A DNA stretch of 64,000 nt, from NCBI GenBank assembly GCA_963851245.1, contig CAWKOH010000004.1:310001-374000 (forward strand), in the 5' to 3' direction. The position numbers were made by a program, and so were the translations under genes. The notes under the pieces were generated by a model that searched no databases, was not told the origin of the DNA, and was given only the letters and a program-made list of their open reading frames with translations. Below are positions 1-8,223 of the stretch, piece by piece (positions within the stretch are counted from its first letter, which is position 1; every line of letters begins with the position of its first letter). Source of the DNA: CAWKOH01 sp963851245 (GTDB lineage Bacteria; Actinomycetota; Acidimicrobiia; Acidimicrobiales; Palsa-688).

Positions 1-1
1 C

Positions 2-289
2 GCCCTGGGCCGCCACGGCCGTCTGCTGGCCGTCGGTTTCGCCGGCGGCAGGTGGCCCCGGATAGATACGCACAACCTGGTCGTCAGCAACACCTCGCTG
101 GTCGGAGTGTTCGCCGGCGGCTACGCCCGACACGAGCTCGATTCGATTCACGCCCGGCTGTCGGCTCTCGTGTCGGACGGGCATCTGCGCAACGCCGTGA
201 CCGCCGAGGTGCCGTTCGAGGAGCTCCCCGCCGCGGTCCAACGCCTGGCCGACCGTGCCGTCATCGGGAAAATGGTGATGGTGCCATGA
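2..289 (+). CDS. Quinone oxidoreductase / zinc-type alcohol dehydrogenase (MDR family), C-terminal part
   Basis: The reading frame is already open at the left edge, so only about the last 95 residues are present. They begin with a glycine-rich stretch (GRHGRLLAVGFAGG) followed by an N-T-S-L-V-G-V-F block and end in A-V-I-G-K-M-V-M-V-P. This is the usual C-terminal end of NADPH:quinone oxidoreductases of the medium-chain dehydrogenase family: the last strand of the Rossmann domain plus the return to the catalytic domain. The stop overlaps the next start (ATGA), so it is translationally coupled to the TetR gene. Substrate cannot be told from this fragment. Confidence 0.8.
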   Translation, partial: ALGRHGRLLAVGFAGGRWPRIDTHNLVVSNTSLVGVFAGGYARHELDSIHARLSALVSDGHLRNAVTAEVPFEELPAAVQRLADRAVIGKMVMVP

Positions 290-948
290 TTCAGCAGCGC
301 GTGGCGTTCGATCTCGACGCCGAAGAGATCATCACCGCTGCGGTCGAGATCTTTCGCGAGTCCGGACTCGACGCCGTCAGCATGCGCCGGGTTTCCAGCC
401 GCCTCGGGGTTTCGCCGGTGCCTCTGTACAGCCGGGTGGGCAACAAGCGGGCCTTGGTGGAGGCCATTGCCGACCGCCTGCTTCGCGATGTGGCGCCGGC
501 CCCCGACGACGGGGAGGTTTGGCCCGACTACGCCGTCCGCTGGGCCCGGGCCCTGCGGGCCAGGTTGCGCCTGGCCCGCGACAGCCGGCTCATCGTTACG
601 CCGGATCGGGCCGCCTACGTGGAGGCGTCCCGGCCGCTCATCGAAGTGATGAGGCGAGACGGCATGCCGGCCGACGCCGCCGTGCAGGCCTGCCGGTTGG
701 TGATGTGGGCCACGGTCGGTTTCGGCGCAGTCGAGAGCGGAGCGGAGCCGCCGAGACGAAGGCGGGGCCCGACCCGTCCCGGCGGCGATCCGGGCGGGGT
801 GGATCGAGAGGAAATCGGCGCTCTGTTCGATCTCCAGATCCGGTATCTCATCGAAGGAATCCAGGGGGAGCAAAGGAAGGGGCCAGGCACCGGCCAGGTC
901 CGAGGTTCTGGTCGGCGTCCGGCGCTAGGCACGAGAGGACGGCCTTGA
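286..948 (+). CDS. TetR family transcriptional regulator
   Basis: A protein of about 220 aa. The N-terminal helix-turn-helix (roughly residues 10-60) reads I-I-T-A-A-V-E-I-F-R-E-S-G-L-D-A-V-S-M-R-R-V-S-S-R-L-G-V-S, followed by P-L-Y-S-R-V-G-N-K, the standard TetR DNA-binding module. The C-terminal ligand domain is typical in length but ends in a basic, glycine/arginine-rich tail of about 60 residues with no family resemblance. I place the start at ATG 286, overlapping the preceding stop, because the HTH begins right after it. It sits between a quinone oxidoreductase and two SDRs and probably controls this redox operon. The inducer is unknown. Confidence 0.85.
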   Translation: MIQQRVAFDLDAEEIITAAVEIFRESGLDAVSMRRVSSRLGVSPVPLYSRVGNKRALVEAIADRLLRDVAPAPDDGEVWPDYAVRWARALRARLRLARDSRLIVTPDRAAYVEASRPLIEVMRRDGMPADAAVQACRLVMWATVGFGAVESGAEPPRRRRGPTRPGGDPGGVDREEIGALFDLQIRYLIEGIQGEQRKGPGTGQVRGSGRRPALGTRGRP

Positions 949-1694
949 GCATTCCCGATCTCAACGCCAGGGGGAAGGTGGTGGTGATCACCGGCGCCAG
1001 CAAGGGCCTCGGTCGGGCCATGGCCCTCGGGTTCGCCGAAGCGGGGGCGGATGTCGTCGTATCCAGTCGCAAGCAGCAGGCGTGTGACGAGCTCGCCCAG
1101 GAGATCCGGGACATGGGCCGGAAGGCCCTGGCGGTGGCGTGCCATGTCGGCGACTGGGACCAGTGCGAGGCCCTGGTTCAGGCCGCCGTGGCCGAGTTCG
1201 GCCGGATCGACGTGCTGGTCAACAACGCCGGCATCGCACCGGTCCCGCCCTCGCTTCTCGGCGTCACCGACGATCTCTTCGACAAGACGGTGGCCGTAAA
1301 CCTAAAGGGCCCGTTGCGCCTGACCGCCCTGGCGGCCGAGCACATGCCGCCCGGCGGATCGGTGATCAACATCAGCTCCAAGGCCTCGCTTCATCCTTCG
1401 CCATCCACCGTCGTGTACGCCGCGGCCAAGGCCGGCCTGAACGCCCTGACCAAGGCGTCAGCCCAGGAGCTCGGCGGGCGGGGTATCCGGGTCAATGCCA
1501 TCGTGTGCGGGACCTTCCACACCGACAGTTTCCACCAGTCGGCCCCGACCGAAGAGATGCAGACGGCAATGGCATCGCGTATGGCCCTGGGCCGGATCGC
1601 TTCGCCCGAGGAGATCGTCGGTACAGCTTTGTACCTGGCCGGCGATGCCTCCTCCTATCTCACCGGTGAGTTGATCGTTCTGGACGGAGGTTGA
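945..1694 (+). CDS. SDR family oxidoreductase
   Basis: A classical short-chain dehydrogenase of 249 aa. The nucleotide-binding motif TGASKGLG lies near residue 15, the structural N-N-A-G motif follows, and the active site Y-A-A-A-K lies in the last third, with a catalytic Ser in N-I-S-S-K. I chose TTG 945, which overlaps the TetR stop and has a GAGAGGA ribosome site upstream; no ATG lies before the Rossmann fold. The typical tail (Y-L-T-G-E-L-I-V-L-D-G-G) ends the protein. It is one of two consecutive SDRs in the operon. Substrate not predictable. Confidence 0.88.
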   Translation: MSIPDLNARGKVVVITGASKGLGRAMALGFAEAGADVVVSSRKQQACDELAQEIRDMGRKALAVACHVGDWDQCEALVQAAVAEFGRIDVLVNNAGIAPVPPSLLGVTDDLFDKTVAVNLKGPLRLTALAAEHMPPGGSVINISSKASLHPSPSTVVYAAAKAGLNALTKASAQELGGRGIRVNAIVCGTFHTDSFHQSAPTEEMQTAMASRMALGRIASPEEIVGTALYLAGDASSYLTGELIVLDGG

Positions 1695-1695
1695 A

Positions 1696-2553
1696 ATGAC
1701 CGAAGGCACCGAAGTGGGTCTGATCGGCGAGGGCCGGGTGGCAGTCATCACCGGGGCGGGCAGCGGGATCGGGCGGGCCATGGCCGAGCTGTTCGCGTCG
1801 GAGGGGTCGGCGGTCGTCGTCGCCGACCTCGAGGACGTCGCCGCCGGAGCCGTAGCCAAGGGCATCCGGGACAGGGGAGGGGAGGCGGAAGCGTTTGAGG
1901 TCGACGTTTCCGACGCCGGGTCGGTCGAGTCTTTGGCCGCGTTCGTCCGCGACCGGTTCGGCGCTGTGGATGTGTTGTGCAACAACGCCGGTGTTTCGAC
2001 GTTCAACCTGATCCAGGATCAGACCCTCGACGACTGGAAGTGGGTGCTGAACGTCAACCTGTGGGGCGTCATCCATGGAGTGCATAGCTTCCTTCCGATC
2101 ATGAGCGAGCAGGGACGGCCGGCCCACATCGTGAACACCGCGTCGGTGGCCGGGCTGTTGAGTGGGGTGGCCTTCATCGGGCCCTACTCGGCGACCAAGG
2201 TGGCGGTGGTGTCCATATCGGAGACCCTGAGCCAGGAGTTCGCCCTCGCCAGACTGCCGATCGGAGTGAGCGTCCTTTGCCCCAGCGGCACCGAGACCAA
2301 TGTGATGGAGTCGGAACGGAACCGGCCCGCCACCCTGGGGTCCGAGACGCGGACCGAGGTGGCCGAGTCCGTCCGGTTGTCGATCCGTGAGGGGTTCACC
2401 GGGCCGGAGGGACAGCCCCCTTCGCGGGTGGCCCGCCGAGTGCTGGAAGCGGTCCGGGCCGGCGAGTTCTGGATCGTCACCCACCCCTTCGAACGCCCTT
2501 TGGTTCAGACTCGGTTCGAGGGGATCATGGCGTCCTACCCGACAGCCGGCTAG
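1696..2553 (+). CDS. SDR family oxidoreductase
   Basis: A 285-aa classical SDR starting one base after the previous stop, so clearly co-transcribed. It has TGAGSGIG (residues about 19-26), the N-N-A-G motif, V-N-V-N-L-W-G, and the active site Y-S-A-T-K with the preceding catalytic Ser (N-T-A-S-V-A-G). The C-terminal third is longer than in minimal SDRs and resembles the 'SDR of unknown substrate' group with P-S-G-T-E-T-N in place of the usual P-G-x-x-x-T. It probably oxidises or reduces an alcohol/ketone; substrate unknown. Confidence 0.88.
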   Translation: MTEGTEVGLIGEGRVAVITGAGSGIGRAMAELFASEGSAVVVADLEDVAAGAVAKGIRDRGGEAEAFEVDVSDAGSVESLAAFVRDRFGAVDVLCNNAGVSTFNLIQDQTLDDWKWVLNVNLWGVIHGVHSFLPIMSEQGRPAHIVNTASVAGLLSGVAFIGPYSATKVAVVSISETLSQEFALARLPIGVSVLCPSGTETNVMESERNRPATLGSETRTEVAESVRLSIREGFTGPEGQPPSRVARRVLEAVRAGEFWIVTHPFERPLVQTRFEGIMASYPTAG

Positions 2554-2594
2554 CCCTCACGGTCTTGAGAGCACTGACGAAAGGGACGACCACC

Positions 2595-3026
2595 ATGCCC
2601 ACCACGACCGCAGCCGGAACGAAAGGCGGGCCCGTGACCGACTCTGAATACCGGGCCCTGGCCCTTTTCCGCCGCGCTCTGCGCTCATTCCTGCATTTCT
2701 CGGAGGAGGCGGCCAAGTCCGCCGGCCTCACCCCTTCGCAACATCAACTCCTTCTTGCCATCCGCGGGGCCGACACGCCTGATCCCCCCACCATCGGAGA
2801 GGTCGCTGACTGGATGAAGCTACGGCACCACTCGACCGTCGAGCTCGTGGACCGGGCCGAGAAGAGAGGGCTCGTCGTGAGAGTTGCGGACCCGGCCGAT
2901 CACCGCCGCCAGCGACTGGCTCTGACCGAGCTCGGCAGAACGAAGCTCGCCGAGCTCTCGGTATTGCACCGCGAAGAACTCCGCCGCTTCCAGGAGGAAG
3001 GCCTGACCCGACTCAGCGCTCTGTGA
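2595..3026 (+). CDS. MarR family transcriptional regulator
   Basis: A winged-helix MarR-type regulator of about 143 aa. Residues from about 45 to 110 hold the recognition region (L-T-P-S-Q-H-Q-L-L-L-A-I then I-G-E-V-A-D-W-M-K-L-R-H-H-S-T-V-E-L-V-D-R) and the wing with D-P-A-D-H-R-R-Q-R-L-A-L-T. Start chosen at ATG 2595, downstream of AAGGGACG; GTG 2635 is a shorter alternative. It follows the two SDR genes after about 40 bp and converges on the LysR gene. It may sense a phenolic or hydrophobic compound, as many MarR proteins do, but nothing here identifies the ligand. Confidence 0.85.
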   Translation: MPTTTAAGTKGGPVTDSEYRALALFRRALRSFLHFSEEAAKSAGLTPSQHQLLLAIRGADTPDPPTIGEVADWMKLRHHSTVELVDRAEKRGLVVRVADPADHRRQRLALTELGRTKLAELSVLHREELRRFQEEGLTRLSAL

Positions 3027-3035
3027 CGACGGGCA

Positions 3036-3048
3036 GGCTCGAGGAGCC
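3036..3048. terminator. Short hairpin between convergent MarR and LysR genes
   Basis: GGCTC and GAGCC form a five-pair GC stem with a three-base loop, followed by TTAATAA on the plus side. It sits right after the MarR stop, between convergent genes. The stem is short, so this is a weak terminator call. Confidence 0.3.
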
Positions 3049-3068
3049 TTAATAACGCTCTCAGCGGC

Positions 3069-3974
3069 TCATCGGTTCGTTGCGGCGATGCCCACCAGCT
3101 TGCTCGCGGGCGGGGACAGAGGCCGGTCGGGCGCCCATACGGCCCGGATGGTCCGGTCCAGCCGCAGCCCAACACAGGGGACAGCGACCAGGTCACCGGA
3201 GCGAAGCTCGCTTTGCACCGCCAATGCCGACAGCACCGCCGGACCGGTGCCGGCCATGGCCGCAGCCTTGATGGCGGTGGTCGAGCCGAGCTCCATCAGG
3301 GTCGTGGCCTCCAGCTTGTGCTTGGCCAGTTCAGCGATCAGAACGTCACGTGTGCCGGAGCCGAGCTCCCGCATTACCAGCGGGGTGCCGGCCAGCTCGG
3401 ACGCCGTGACCGGCCGGCGCCGGCGGGCCCATCCGTGGCCTGGGTCCACCACGATCACGAGCTCGTCTTCGCGGACGTCGCGAAGGCGCAGCCCCGGCGG
3501 GCGCCGCTCGCCCTCGATGAATCCCAGTTCGACGGCGCCGCCGGCGACCAGCTCGCTCACGCCCACGCTGTTGCCCATCTCGAGGGAGACGCTCACATCC
3601 GGGAGGGCGGCCCTAAGTTGCCGCAGCCATCCGGGTACCAGGTACTCGGCCACGGTCATGCTGGCCGCCAGCCGTACATGAGAGAGCCGGTCGCGGCGCA
3701 GGGCGGCCGTCCCGGCGAGCAGAGCGCGCATGTCGCTCAATATGGTCCCGGCCCACTCCACCGTCGCCGACCCGGCGGGGGTCAGCACCGATCCGGTTCG
3801 GGCCCGGCGCAGGAGCTGTAGGCCCAGCGTCCGCTCCAGCGTTCGTAGTCGCATGCTGGCAGCTGGCTGCGTCACCCCGTGCGCCTCGGCCGCGGCATTG
3901 ATCGACCCGAGCTGTCCGACCGATACCAGCAGGTCGAGGGCGGCCAGGTCCGGGACCGGCTGGGGGAGAGGCAT
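3069..3974 (-). CDS. LysR family transcriptional regulator (YeiE/CbbR-like), probable regulator of the adjacent YeiH-type exporter
   Basis: A 301-aa LysR protein. The winged HTH occupies about residues 8-65, with the family pattern G-S-I-N-A-A-A-E-A-H-G-V-T-Q-P-A-A-S-M-R. The remainder is the periplasmic-binding-like effector domain. It is transcribed divergently from the YeiH-family membrane protein gene with an 83-bp gap holding an imperfect palindrome. LysR genes paired with yeiH homologues are well known (for example YeiE), so it probably controls that gene in response to a sulfur or organic-acid signal. The effector is inferred only from context. Confidence 0.88.
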   Translation of the reverse strand: MPLPQPVPDLAALDLLVSVGQLGSINAAAEAHGVTQPAASMRLRTLERTLGLQLLRRARTGSVLTPAGSATVEWAGTILSDMRALLAGTAALRRDRLSHVRLAASMTVAEYLVPGWLRQLRAALPDVSVSLEMGNSVGVSELVAGGAVELGFIEGERRPPGLRLRDVREDELVIVVDPGHGWARRRRPVTASELAGTPLVMRELGSGTRDVLIAELAKHKLEATTLMELGSTTAIKAAAMAGTGPAVLSALAVQSELRSGDLVAVPCVGLRLDRTIRAVWAPDRPLSPPASKLVGIAATNR

Positions 3975-3987
3975 AAGCCAACCTTAT

Positions 3988-4011
3988 AACCGGATCAGGA
4001 GAATCCCGGTT
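3988..4011. promoter_or_regulatory. Imperfect palindrome, candidate LysR operator
   Basis: AACCGG and CCGGTT arms are separated by 12 bases in the intergenic region between the divergent LysR and YeiH-type genes. LysR proteins usually bind such a site beside their own start. Position and symmetry support the call; the arms are short. Confidence 0.4.
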
Positions 4012-4057
4012 CCGCGGCGACGCCTGGCGGCCGAGACTGGATGTGAAAGGAGACCCC

Positions 4058-5188
4058 ATGACTGCCGTCCTGGCACCCGAGGTAGCCGACCTGGCACCCG
4101 AGGTAGAGGCCCTCGACTACCCGGTCACCGAGGCGGCCCGGACAACTGGCGGGCCTGGCTCAACAGCGGTCCGCCTGCGGCGCCTGATGCCGGGGTTGGC
4201 GGCGGCGGCCGCGGTGGCCGGGGCCGGAACCCTGTTGGGCCGGAAGGTGCCCGTTGTCGGTGCACCCGTCTTCGCCATAGTCATCGGGATGCTCGTCTCT
4301 GCTGTCCGATCGCCCTCCGCCGTGCTTCGCCCCGGCCTGGAGTTCACGGGCAAGCGGGTTCTGCAGGGGTCGATCATGGTGTTGGGCCTGGGCCTGTCGT
4401 TCCGTCAGGTTGTGTCGACCGGGAAGGCCTCCATGCCGGTTCTGGTGGGAACCCTGGTGGTGGCTCTGGCGGTGGCGTGGCTGGCCGGGCGGGCTCTCCA
4501 TCTGCGCCGCGATCTGAACACCCTGATCGGAGTCGGGACAGCGATCTGCGGGGCGTCGGCTATCGCCGCCACCGACGCCGTCATCGGCGCCGACGAGGCC
4601 GACGTGAGCTACGCCATCGCCACCATCTTCACCTTTAACGTGGCCGCCGTCCTGGCGTTTCCCAGCATCGGGCACCTCCTCGGACTCTCTCAGCACGCTT
4701 TCGGCCTCTGGGCCGGCACGGCCATCAACGACACCTCGTCGGTGGTCGCCGCCTCCACCATCTACGGGCACGCCGCCGGCTCCTACGCCGTGGTGGTGAA
4801 GCTGACCCGGAGCCTGGCCATCGTCCCGATCAGCCTCGGGCTGGCCGCCTGGCGCAACCGTCCTGGCACTGTGGCCCCGAAGGGCGCCGCCTCCCTCCGG
4901 CCGGCTTCCGGCTTCGAAACCTTTCGCCGGGTGTTTCCCCTCTTCATCCTCGGCTTTGTTGTTGCCGCGGCCCTCAACAGCTTCGGCTTGATCCCGCCGG
5001 CCGCTCATCACTACCTGTCCGACACCGCCACCTGGATGATCACGGCCGCTTTGGCCGCCATCGGGCTCTCCACCCGGTTCGGCCATATCCGGCAGGCCGG
5101 ACCCCGCCCAATCGTGCTCGGCGCCCTCCTCTGGGCGACCGTCGGCGTGACCAGCCTGGCCCTGCAGGCGGTCACCGGCTCCATCTGA
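4058..5188 (+). CDS. YeiH/UPF0324 family putative sulfate exporter
   Basis: A 376-aa polytopic membrane protein with about ten hydrophobic segments. It has the family's conserved blocks: I-V-I-G-M-L-V near TM2, the L-Q-G-S-I-M-V-L-G-L-G-L-S-F segment, I-G-V-G-T-A-I-C-G-A-S-A-I-A-A-T, and W-A-G-T-A-I-N-D-T-S-S-V-V. This family (PF03601) includes YeiH and relatives suggested to export sulfate or sulfonate breakdown products. I chose ATG 4058 because AAAGGAG sits at the right distance upstream; an in-frame ATG 15 bases earlier would overlap that site. The divergent LysR gene is its likely regulator. Transport substrate is not shown by the sequence. Confidence 0.85.
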   Translation: MTAVLAPEVADLAPEVEALDYPVTEAARTTGGPGSTAVRLRRLMPGLAAAAAVAGAGTLLGRKVPVVGAPVFAIVIGMLVSAVRSPSAVLRPGLEFTGKRVLQGSIMVLGLGLSFRQVVSTGKASMPVLVGTLVVALAVAWLAGRALHLRRDLNTLIGVGTAICGASAIAATDAVIGADEADVSYAIATIFTFNVAAVLAFPSIGHLLGLSQHAFGLWAGTAINDTSSVVAASTIYGHAAGSYAVVVKLTRSLAIVPISLGLAAWRNRPGTVAPKGAASLRPASGFETFRRVFPLFILGFVVAAALNSFGLIPPAAHHYLSDTATWMITAALAAIGLSTRFGHIRQAGPRPIVLGALLWATVGVTSLALQAVTGSI

Positions 5189-5203
5189 CAGAGGCTTCGT
5201 TAC

Positions 5204-5284
5204 GTGGGTCCCAAAATCCTTTCCGGGACGAGTTGTACCTGTCACAGCAGTACAAGTAGTCCCAATTAGCTCTTCGGGACCCAC
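5204..5284. repeat. Nested inverted repeats in intergenic DNA
   Basis: Three inverted-repeat pairs are nested around one centre: GTGGGTCCC (5204-5212) with GGGACCCAC (5276-5284), GGGAC (5225-5229) with GTCCC (5259-5263), and TTGTAC (5233-5238) with GTACAA (5250-5255). A near copy of the right end, TCTTCGGGGACCC, follows at 5300-5313. It lies between the exporter gene stop and the convergent sigma-factor gene. It could fold as a three-part hairpin RNA or be a small repeat element. Confidence 0.6.
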
Positions 5285-5365
5285 CTTTGGGGGCACATGT
5301 CTTCGGGGACCCGCCCCTTGACGAACCACCCCCTCGTGGACCACGTCCACCTGGCGGCGGTCAGG

Positions 5366-6367
5366 TCAGTCCTCGATCGTCCGGGGCAGCCCGAACCGAG
5401 GCAGGACGGCGTTGTCGAACCTGGTGATGGCGCTGACGCGGTCGCCGGCCAGAGTTATGACGAAGATGCCGAAGGCCCGGGCCAGGTTCGTCACCGGGTC
5501 GCGCAGGTATACGGCGAACGCCGGCTGGCCGTTGGCCCGGGTGGGGACGAGGCGGTAGCGGCGGCCTTGCCGAAAGGCGACAGTGGCGAAGAAGCGCCGA
5601 GCCAGATCCCTGCCCTGGTATTCGAGCGGCACCGGCGGCATGCGGACCCAGGCATCCTCTGTCATGAGTGCCACGATCCCGTCCACGTCGCTGGCCTCGA
5701 ACGCCCGAACCAGCCGGCTGACCAGCGCCTGCTCGACGGCCGAGTTGGGCGGGGGTGCGGGCTGCTCTGAATCGGGCACCTCTCTGGCCATAGTGGCGCG
5801 GGCCCGCTTCAGCGCGCTGGTTACCGATTGCTCGGTGGTATCGAGCAGCTCGGCGACCTCCCGGGCGGAGTAGTCGAGGACATCGCGCAGAATGAGCGTG
5901 GCCCGTTGGCGCGGGGGAAGCAGCTGGAGGGCGGTGACGAAGGCCAGCGAGATGGCCTCGCGGGCCTCATAGCGTTCCTCCGGTCCGGCCGCTCGGTCGG
6001 GCAGGCTGCTCAACAGAATGTCGGGGTAGGGCTCGAGCCACACCACTTCGCCGAGCTGGGTTGGTTCTGGTGGCTTCACGTCCGCAGCAAGGTTCATCGG
6101 CGGTCGCCGCTTAGCCGAACGAAGCATGTTCAGGCAGCGAGTGGTGGCGATGCGGTAGAGCCAGGTGCGGATGGACGCCCGGGCCTCGAAGCGGGGGAGT
6201 CCTTGCCACGCGGCGGTCAGCGTCTCCTGGAGGGCGTCCTCCGCATCGGCTACCGATCCCAGGATGCGGTAGCAGTGGGTGTGCATCTCGCGCCGGTATG
6301 GGCTCACGATCGCCTCGAAGGCGGCTTCGTCCCCAGACCGGGCCCGATCGAGCAAGTCGGCGCTCAC
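5366..6367 (-). CDS. ECF-type sigma-70 factor with SnoaL-like C-terminal domain (SigG-like)
   Basis: About 333 aa. Sigma region 2 occupies the first 75 residues or so (Y-R-I-L-G-S-V-A-D-A-E-D-A-L-Q-E-T) and region 4 lies at about 140-195 (L-P-P-R-Q-R-A-T-L-I-L-R-D-V then S-A-R-E-V-A-E-L-L). A C-terminal extension of about 120 residues looks like a SnoaL/NTF2 fold, as in SigG/SigJ-type ECF factors, where it modulates activity in place of an anti-sigma factor. I placed the start at GTG 6367; a longer ORF begins 99 bases upstream but encodes a Cys-rich stretch unlike the family. It faces a YCII gene, a common pairing with ECF factors. Confidence 0.85.
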   Translation of the reverse strand: MSADLLDRARSGDEAAFEAIVSPYRREMHTHCYRILGSVADAEDALQETLTAAWQGLPRFEARASIRTWLYRIATTRCLNMLRSAKRRPPMNLAADVKPPEPTQLGEVVWLEPYPDILLSSLPDRAAGPEERYEAREAISLAFVTALQLLPPRQRATLILRDVLDYSAREVAELLDTTEQSVTSALKRARATMAREVPDSEQPAPPPNSAVEQALVSRLVRAFEASDVDGIVALMTEDAWVRMPPVPLEYQGRDLARRFFATVAFRQGRRYRLVPTRANGQPAFAVYLRDPVTNLARAFGIFVITLAGDRVSAITRFDNAVLPRFGLPRTIED

Positions 6368-6537
6368 GCTTCCATCCTCGCATTCACCTCGCCTTTCTCG
6401 GCACTGACAGTTCCGAAAAGGTAGACACCGGCAGGTATGAAAAGTGGGCGGTCCGCCGGCGCCCACTTCTGATCCGGCCCGGTGTCTGTACCTGTGAGCG
6501 CCGGCACCGGGCCGGCCCGCAGAAAGGGGGGCTCAAA

Positions 6538-6852
6538 ATGCCCAGGTTCGTTTTCTCCTACCGTCACCCGGCCGGGTACAGCCCGTCACCGGAGAGTGCC
6601 TCGGCCTGGATGGCCTGGTTCGAAGGGATGGGTGACCACCTGGTGAACCTCGGCCAGCCGGCGGTCGCCCGCACCACCTTGGGGGATTGCGATTCCAGCC
6701 GCACCGAACTGGGCGGCTACTCCGTGATCGAGGCCACCGATCTGGACGCCGCGACCGTCATAGCCAAAGGCTGCCCGCATCTGGGCCGGGGCGGCGGCGT
6801 CGAGGTAGGCCAGCTGGGAGAGGTCCCGGACCTGCACCTCACGGGAGCATGA
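6538..6852 (+). CDS. YCII-related (DGPF-like) domain protein
   Basis: A 104-aa protein that starts at ATG 6538 after AAAGGGGGG. It has the YCII pattern: an M-P-R-F-V-F-S-Y start, a central W-M-A-W-F-E-G-M-G-D helix, then G-G-Y-S-V-I-E-A-T-D-L-D-A-A and a C-P-H-L segment. YCII proteins have a ferredoxin-like fold and are thought to act as small enzymes or sensors. They sit beside ECF sigma factors so often that a regulatory link is assumed. Here the two genes are divergent with a 170-bp gap. Biochemical role unknown. Confidence 0.75.
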   Translation: MPRFVFSYRHPAGYSPSPESASAWMAWFEGMGDHLVNLGQPAVARTTLGDCDSSRTELGGYSVIEATDLDAATVIAKGCPHLGRGGGVEVGQLGEVPDLHLTGA

Positions 6853-6989
6853 GCTGACGCGCACTCGCGCGTCGTGGACCAGCTGAGACGACTGGTTGGC
6901 TCGGGCCTTCGAGGGCGCCATCTCGCGGGACCGGGCCAACCATTTCCTCCGAACGGTGAATGGCAGAGGCCTTCAAGTCCCGACCGCAG

Positions 6990-7364
6990 TCAGGAGTCAA
7001 CGGCATCCCGCAAGGCGGCCAGGTCGGACGCTCCGAAGACCACCCGGTTCTGGGTGGCGACATAAACCAGATCTAGGTCGACTCCAGCCTTGGCGATCTT
7101 GCGGGTGAGGTCCGCCAGCACTCCCGGGCGGTCTTCGACATCTACTACGACGACCTCGCGCTGGCGGGTGACAGTGAGATGCGATATCGCCAGGGCGTGC
7201 TTGGCTGCTTCCGCATGGGGAACCAGGATGTGGAGCTCGGCGCGCTCTCCGGGGCCGACGCAGGTGGCGGCCGCGATGTTCACCCCGGCATCGCTGATGG
7301 CGCCGGCCACCCTGGCGAGCGCCCCGGGTGTGTTCTCGACATCTATGACCAAGTCGAAAGACAT
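6990..7364 (-). CDS. Tandem ACT-domain protein
   Basis: 124 aa made of two ACT domains. The first (residues about 3-60) has V-I-D-V-E-N-T-P-G-A-L-A-R-V; the second (about 70-120) has V-D-V-E-D-R-P-G-V-L-A-D-L-T. Each carries the conserved Pro-Gly before the first helix that shapes the amino-acid binding site. There is no attached enzyme domain, so this is a free-standing ACT protein, probably a small-molecule sensor that regulates a partner. The neighbours do not identify the partner. The 137 bp between it and the YCII gene holds no gene. Confidence 0.8.
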   Translation of the reverse strand: MSFDLVIDVENTPGALARVAGAISDAGVNIAAATCVGPGERAELHILVPHAEAAKHALAISHLTVTRQREVVVVDVEDRPGVLADLTRKIAKAGVDLDLVYVATQNRVVFGASDLAALRDAVDS

Positions 7365-7499
7365 GTTCTCTGTGGCGCCTTAACCTAGTCGCCACGACGG
7401 CGCCGGTCTACGGCCGCTGCCGGCGACGAAGACCAGATGACGAGAAGACCAATGGGCGACCGGACACCCGTCGTCGAGGGTTGACGATAGGTTGGCGCG

Positions 7500-8189
7500 A
7501 TGAGGGTGGATATTTGGTCCGACGTGATCTGTCCGTGGTGCTATCTAGGCAAGCGCCGCTTCGAGAGCGCCCTGTCGGCTTTCGAGTACGCCCCGGAGGT
7601 GGAGATCCGCTGGCGCTCCTTTGAGCTCGACCCCCACGCTCCGGCTGTCCGCGAGGGCGACCCGGCGGCCCGCCTGGCGTCCAAGTACGGGCTCAGCGTC
7701 GAGCAGGCGCGCGCGGCCCAGGACCGCCTCACCGCTCTGGCTGCAGCCGAGGGCCTCCAGTACCGGCTCGACCGGACGAGGCCGGGGAACACCTTCGACG
7801 CCCACCGCCTCATTCACCTGGCGGGCGAAAAGGGAATTCAGGACCAGGTCAAGGAGCGACTCCTGGCCGCGTATCTCTGTGATGGACAACCGATCGGGGA
7901 CCCCGATGCTCTGCTCGCCGTGGCCGCGTCGGCGGGGCTCGATGCCGTGGAGGTGAAGGAGCTCCTCGCGGGGAAGGGCTATGCCGATGAGGTCCGCGCC
8001 GACGAGAGGGAAGCTCGCGAGCAGGAGATAAGCGGGGTTCCCTTCTTCCTCATCGACGGTGCTTTCGGCATCCCGGGTGCCCAGGAAAGCGACACCATGC
8101 TGACCATCCTGCGACGGGCCTGGGCCCGGCGGGAAGCCACCGGCGACGAGGGCCACGGGCGCGACCGACCGGGGAGCGACAAACGGTAG
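7500..8189 (+). CDS. DsbA family oxidoreductase (FrnE-like)
   Basis: 229 aa with a thioredoxin-like DsbA fold. The active-site C-P-W-C is at residues 11-14 in the strand-helix turn D-V-I-C-P-W-C-Y-L-G-K. The helical insertion follows, and the cis-Pro loop reads G-V-P-F-F-L-I-D-G near residue 180. FrnE-type proteins are cytosolic disulfide isomerases or dithiol oxidoreductases; no signal peptide is visible, which fits. The related 2-hydroxychromene-2-carboxylate isomerases share the fold but usually lack the CxxC pair. It starts at ATG 7500 with little leader sequence. Neighbours are unrelated. Confidence 0.88.
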   Translation: MRVDIWSDVICPWCYLGKRRFESALSAFEYAPEVEIRWRSFELDPHAPAVREGDPAARLASKYGLSVEQARAAQDRLTALAAAEGLQYRLDRTRPGNTFDAHRLIHLAGEKGIQDQVKERLLAAYLCDGQPIGDPDALLAVAASAGLDAVEVKELLAGKGYADEVRADEREAREQEISGVPFFLIDGAFGIPGAQESDTMLTILRRAWARREATGDEGHGRDRPGSDKR

Positions 8190-8223
8190 GCCGCGCCCGG
8201 CCCACCGCTACCGCCAAGTCTTG

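Noticed and set aside
4160..5350. Minus-strand frame of 396 codons
   Set aside because: Antisense of the YeiH-type membrane protein; low-complexity Gly/His/Asp content and no ribosome site.
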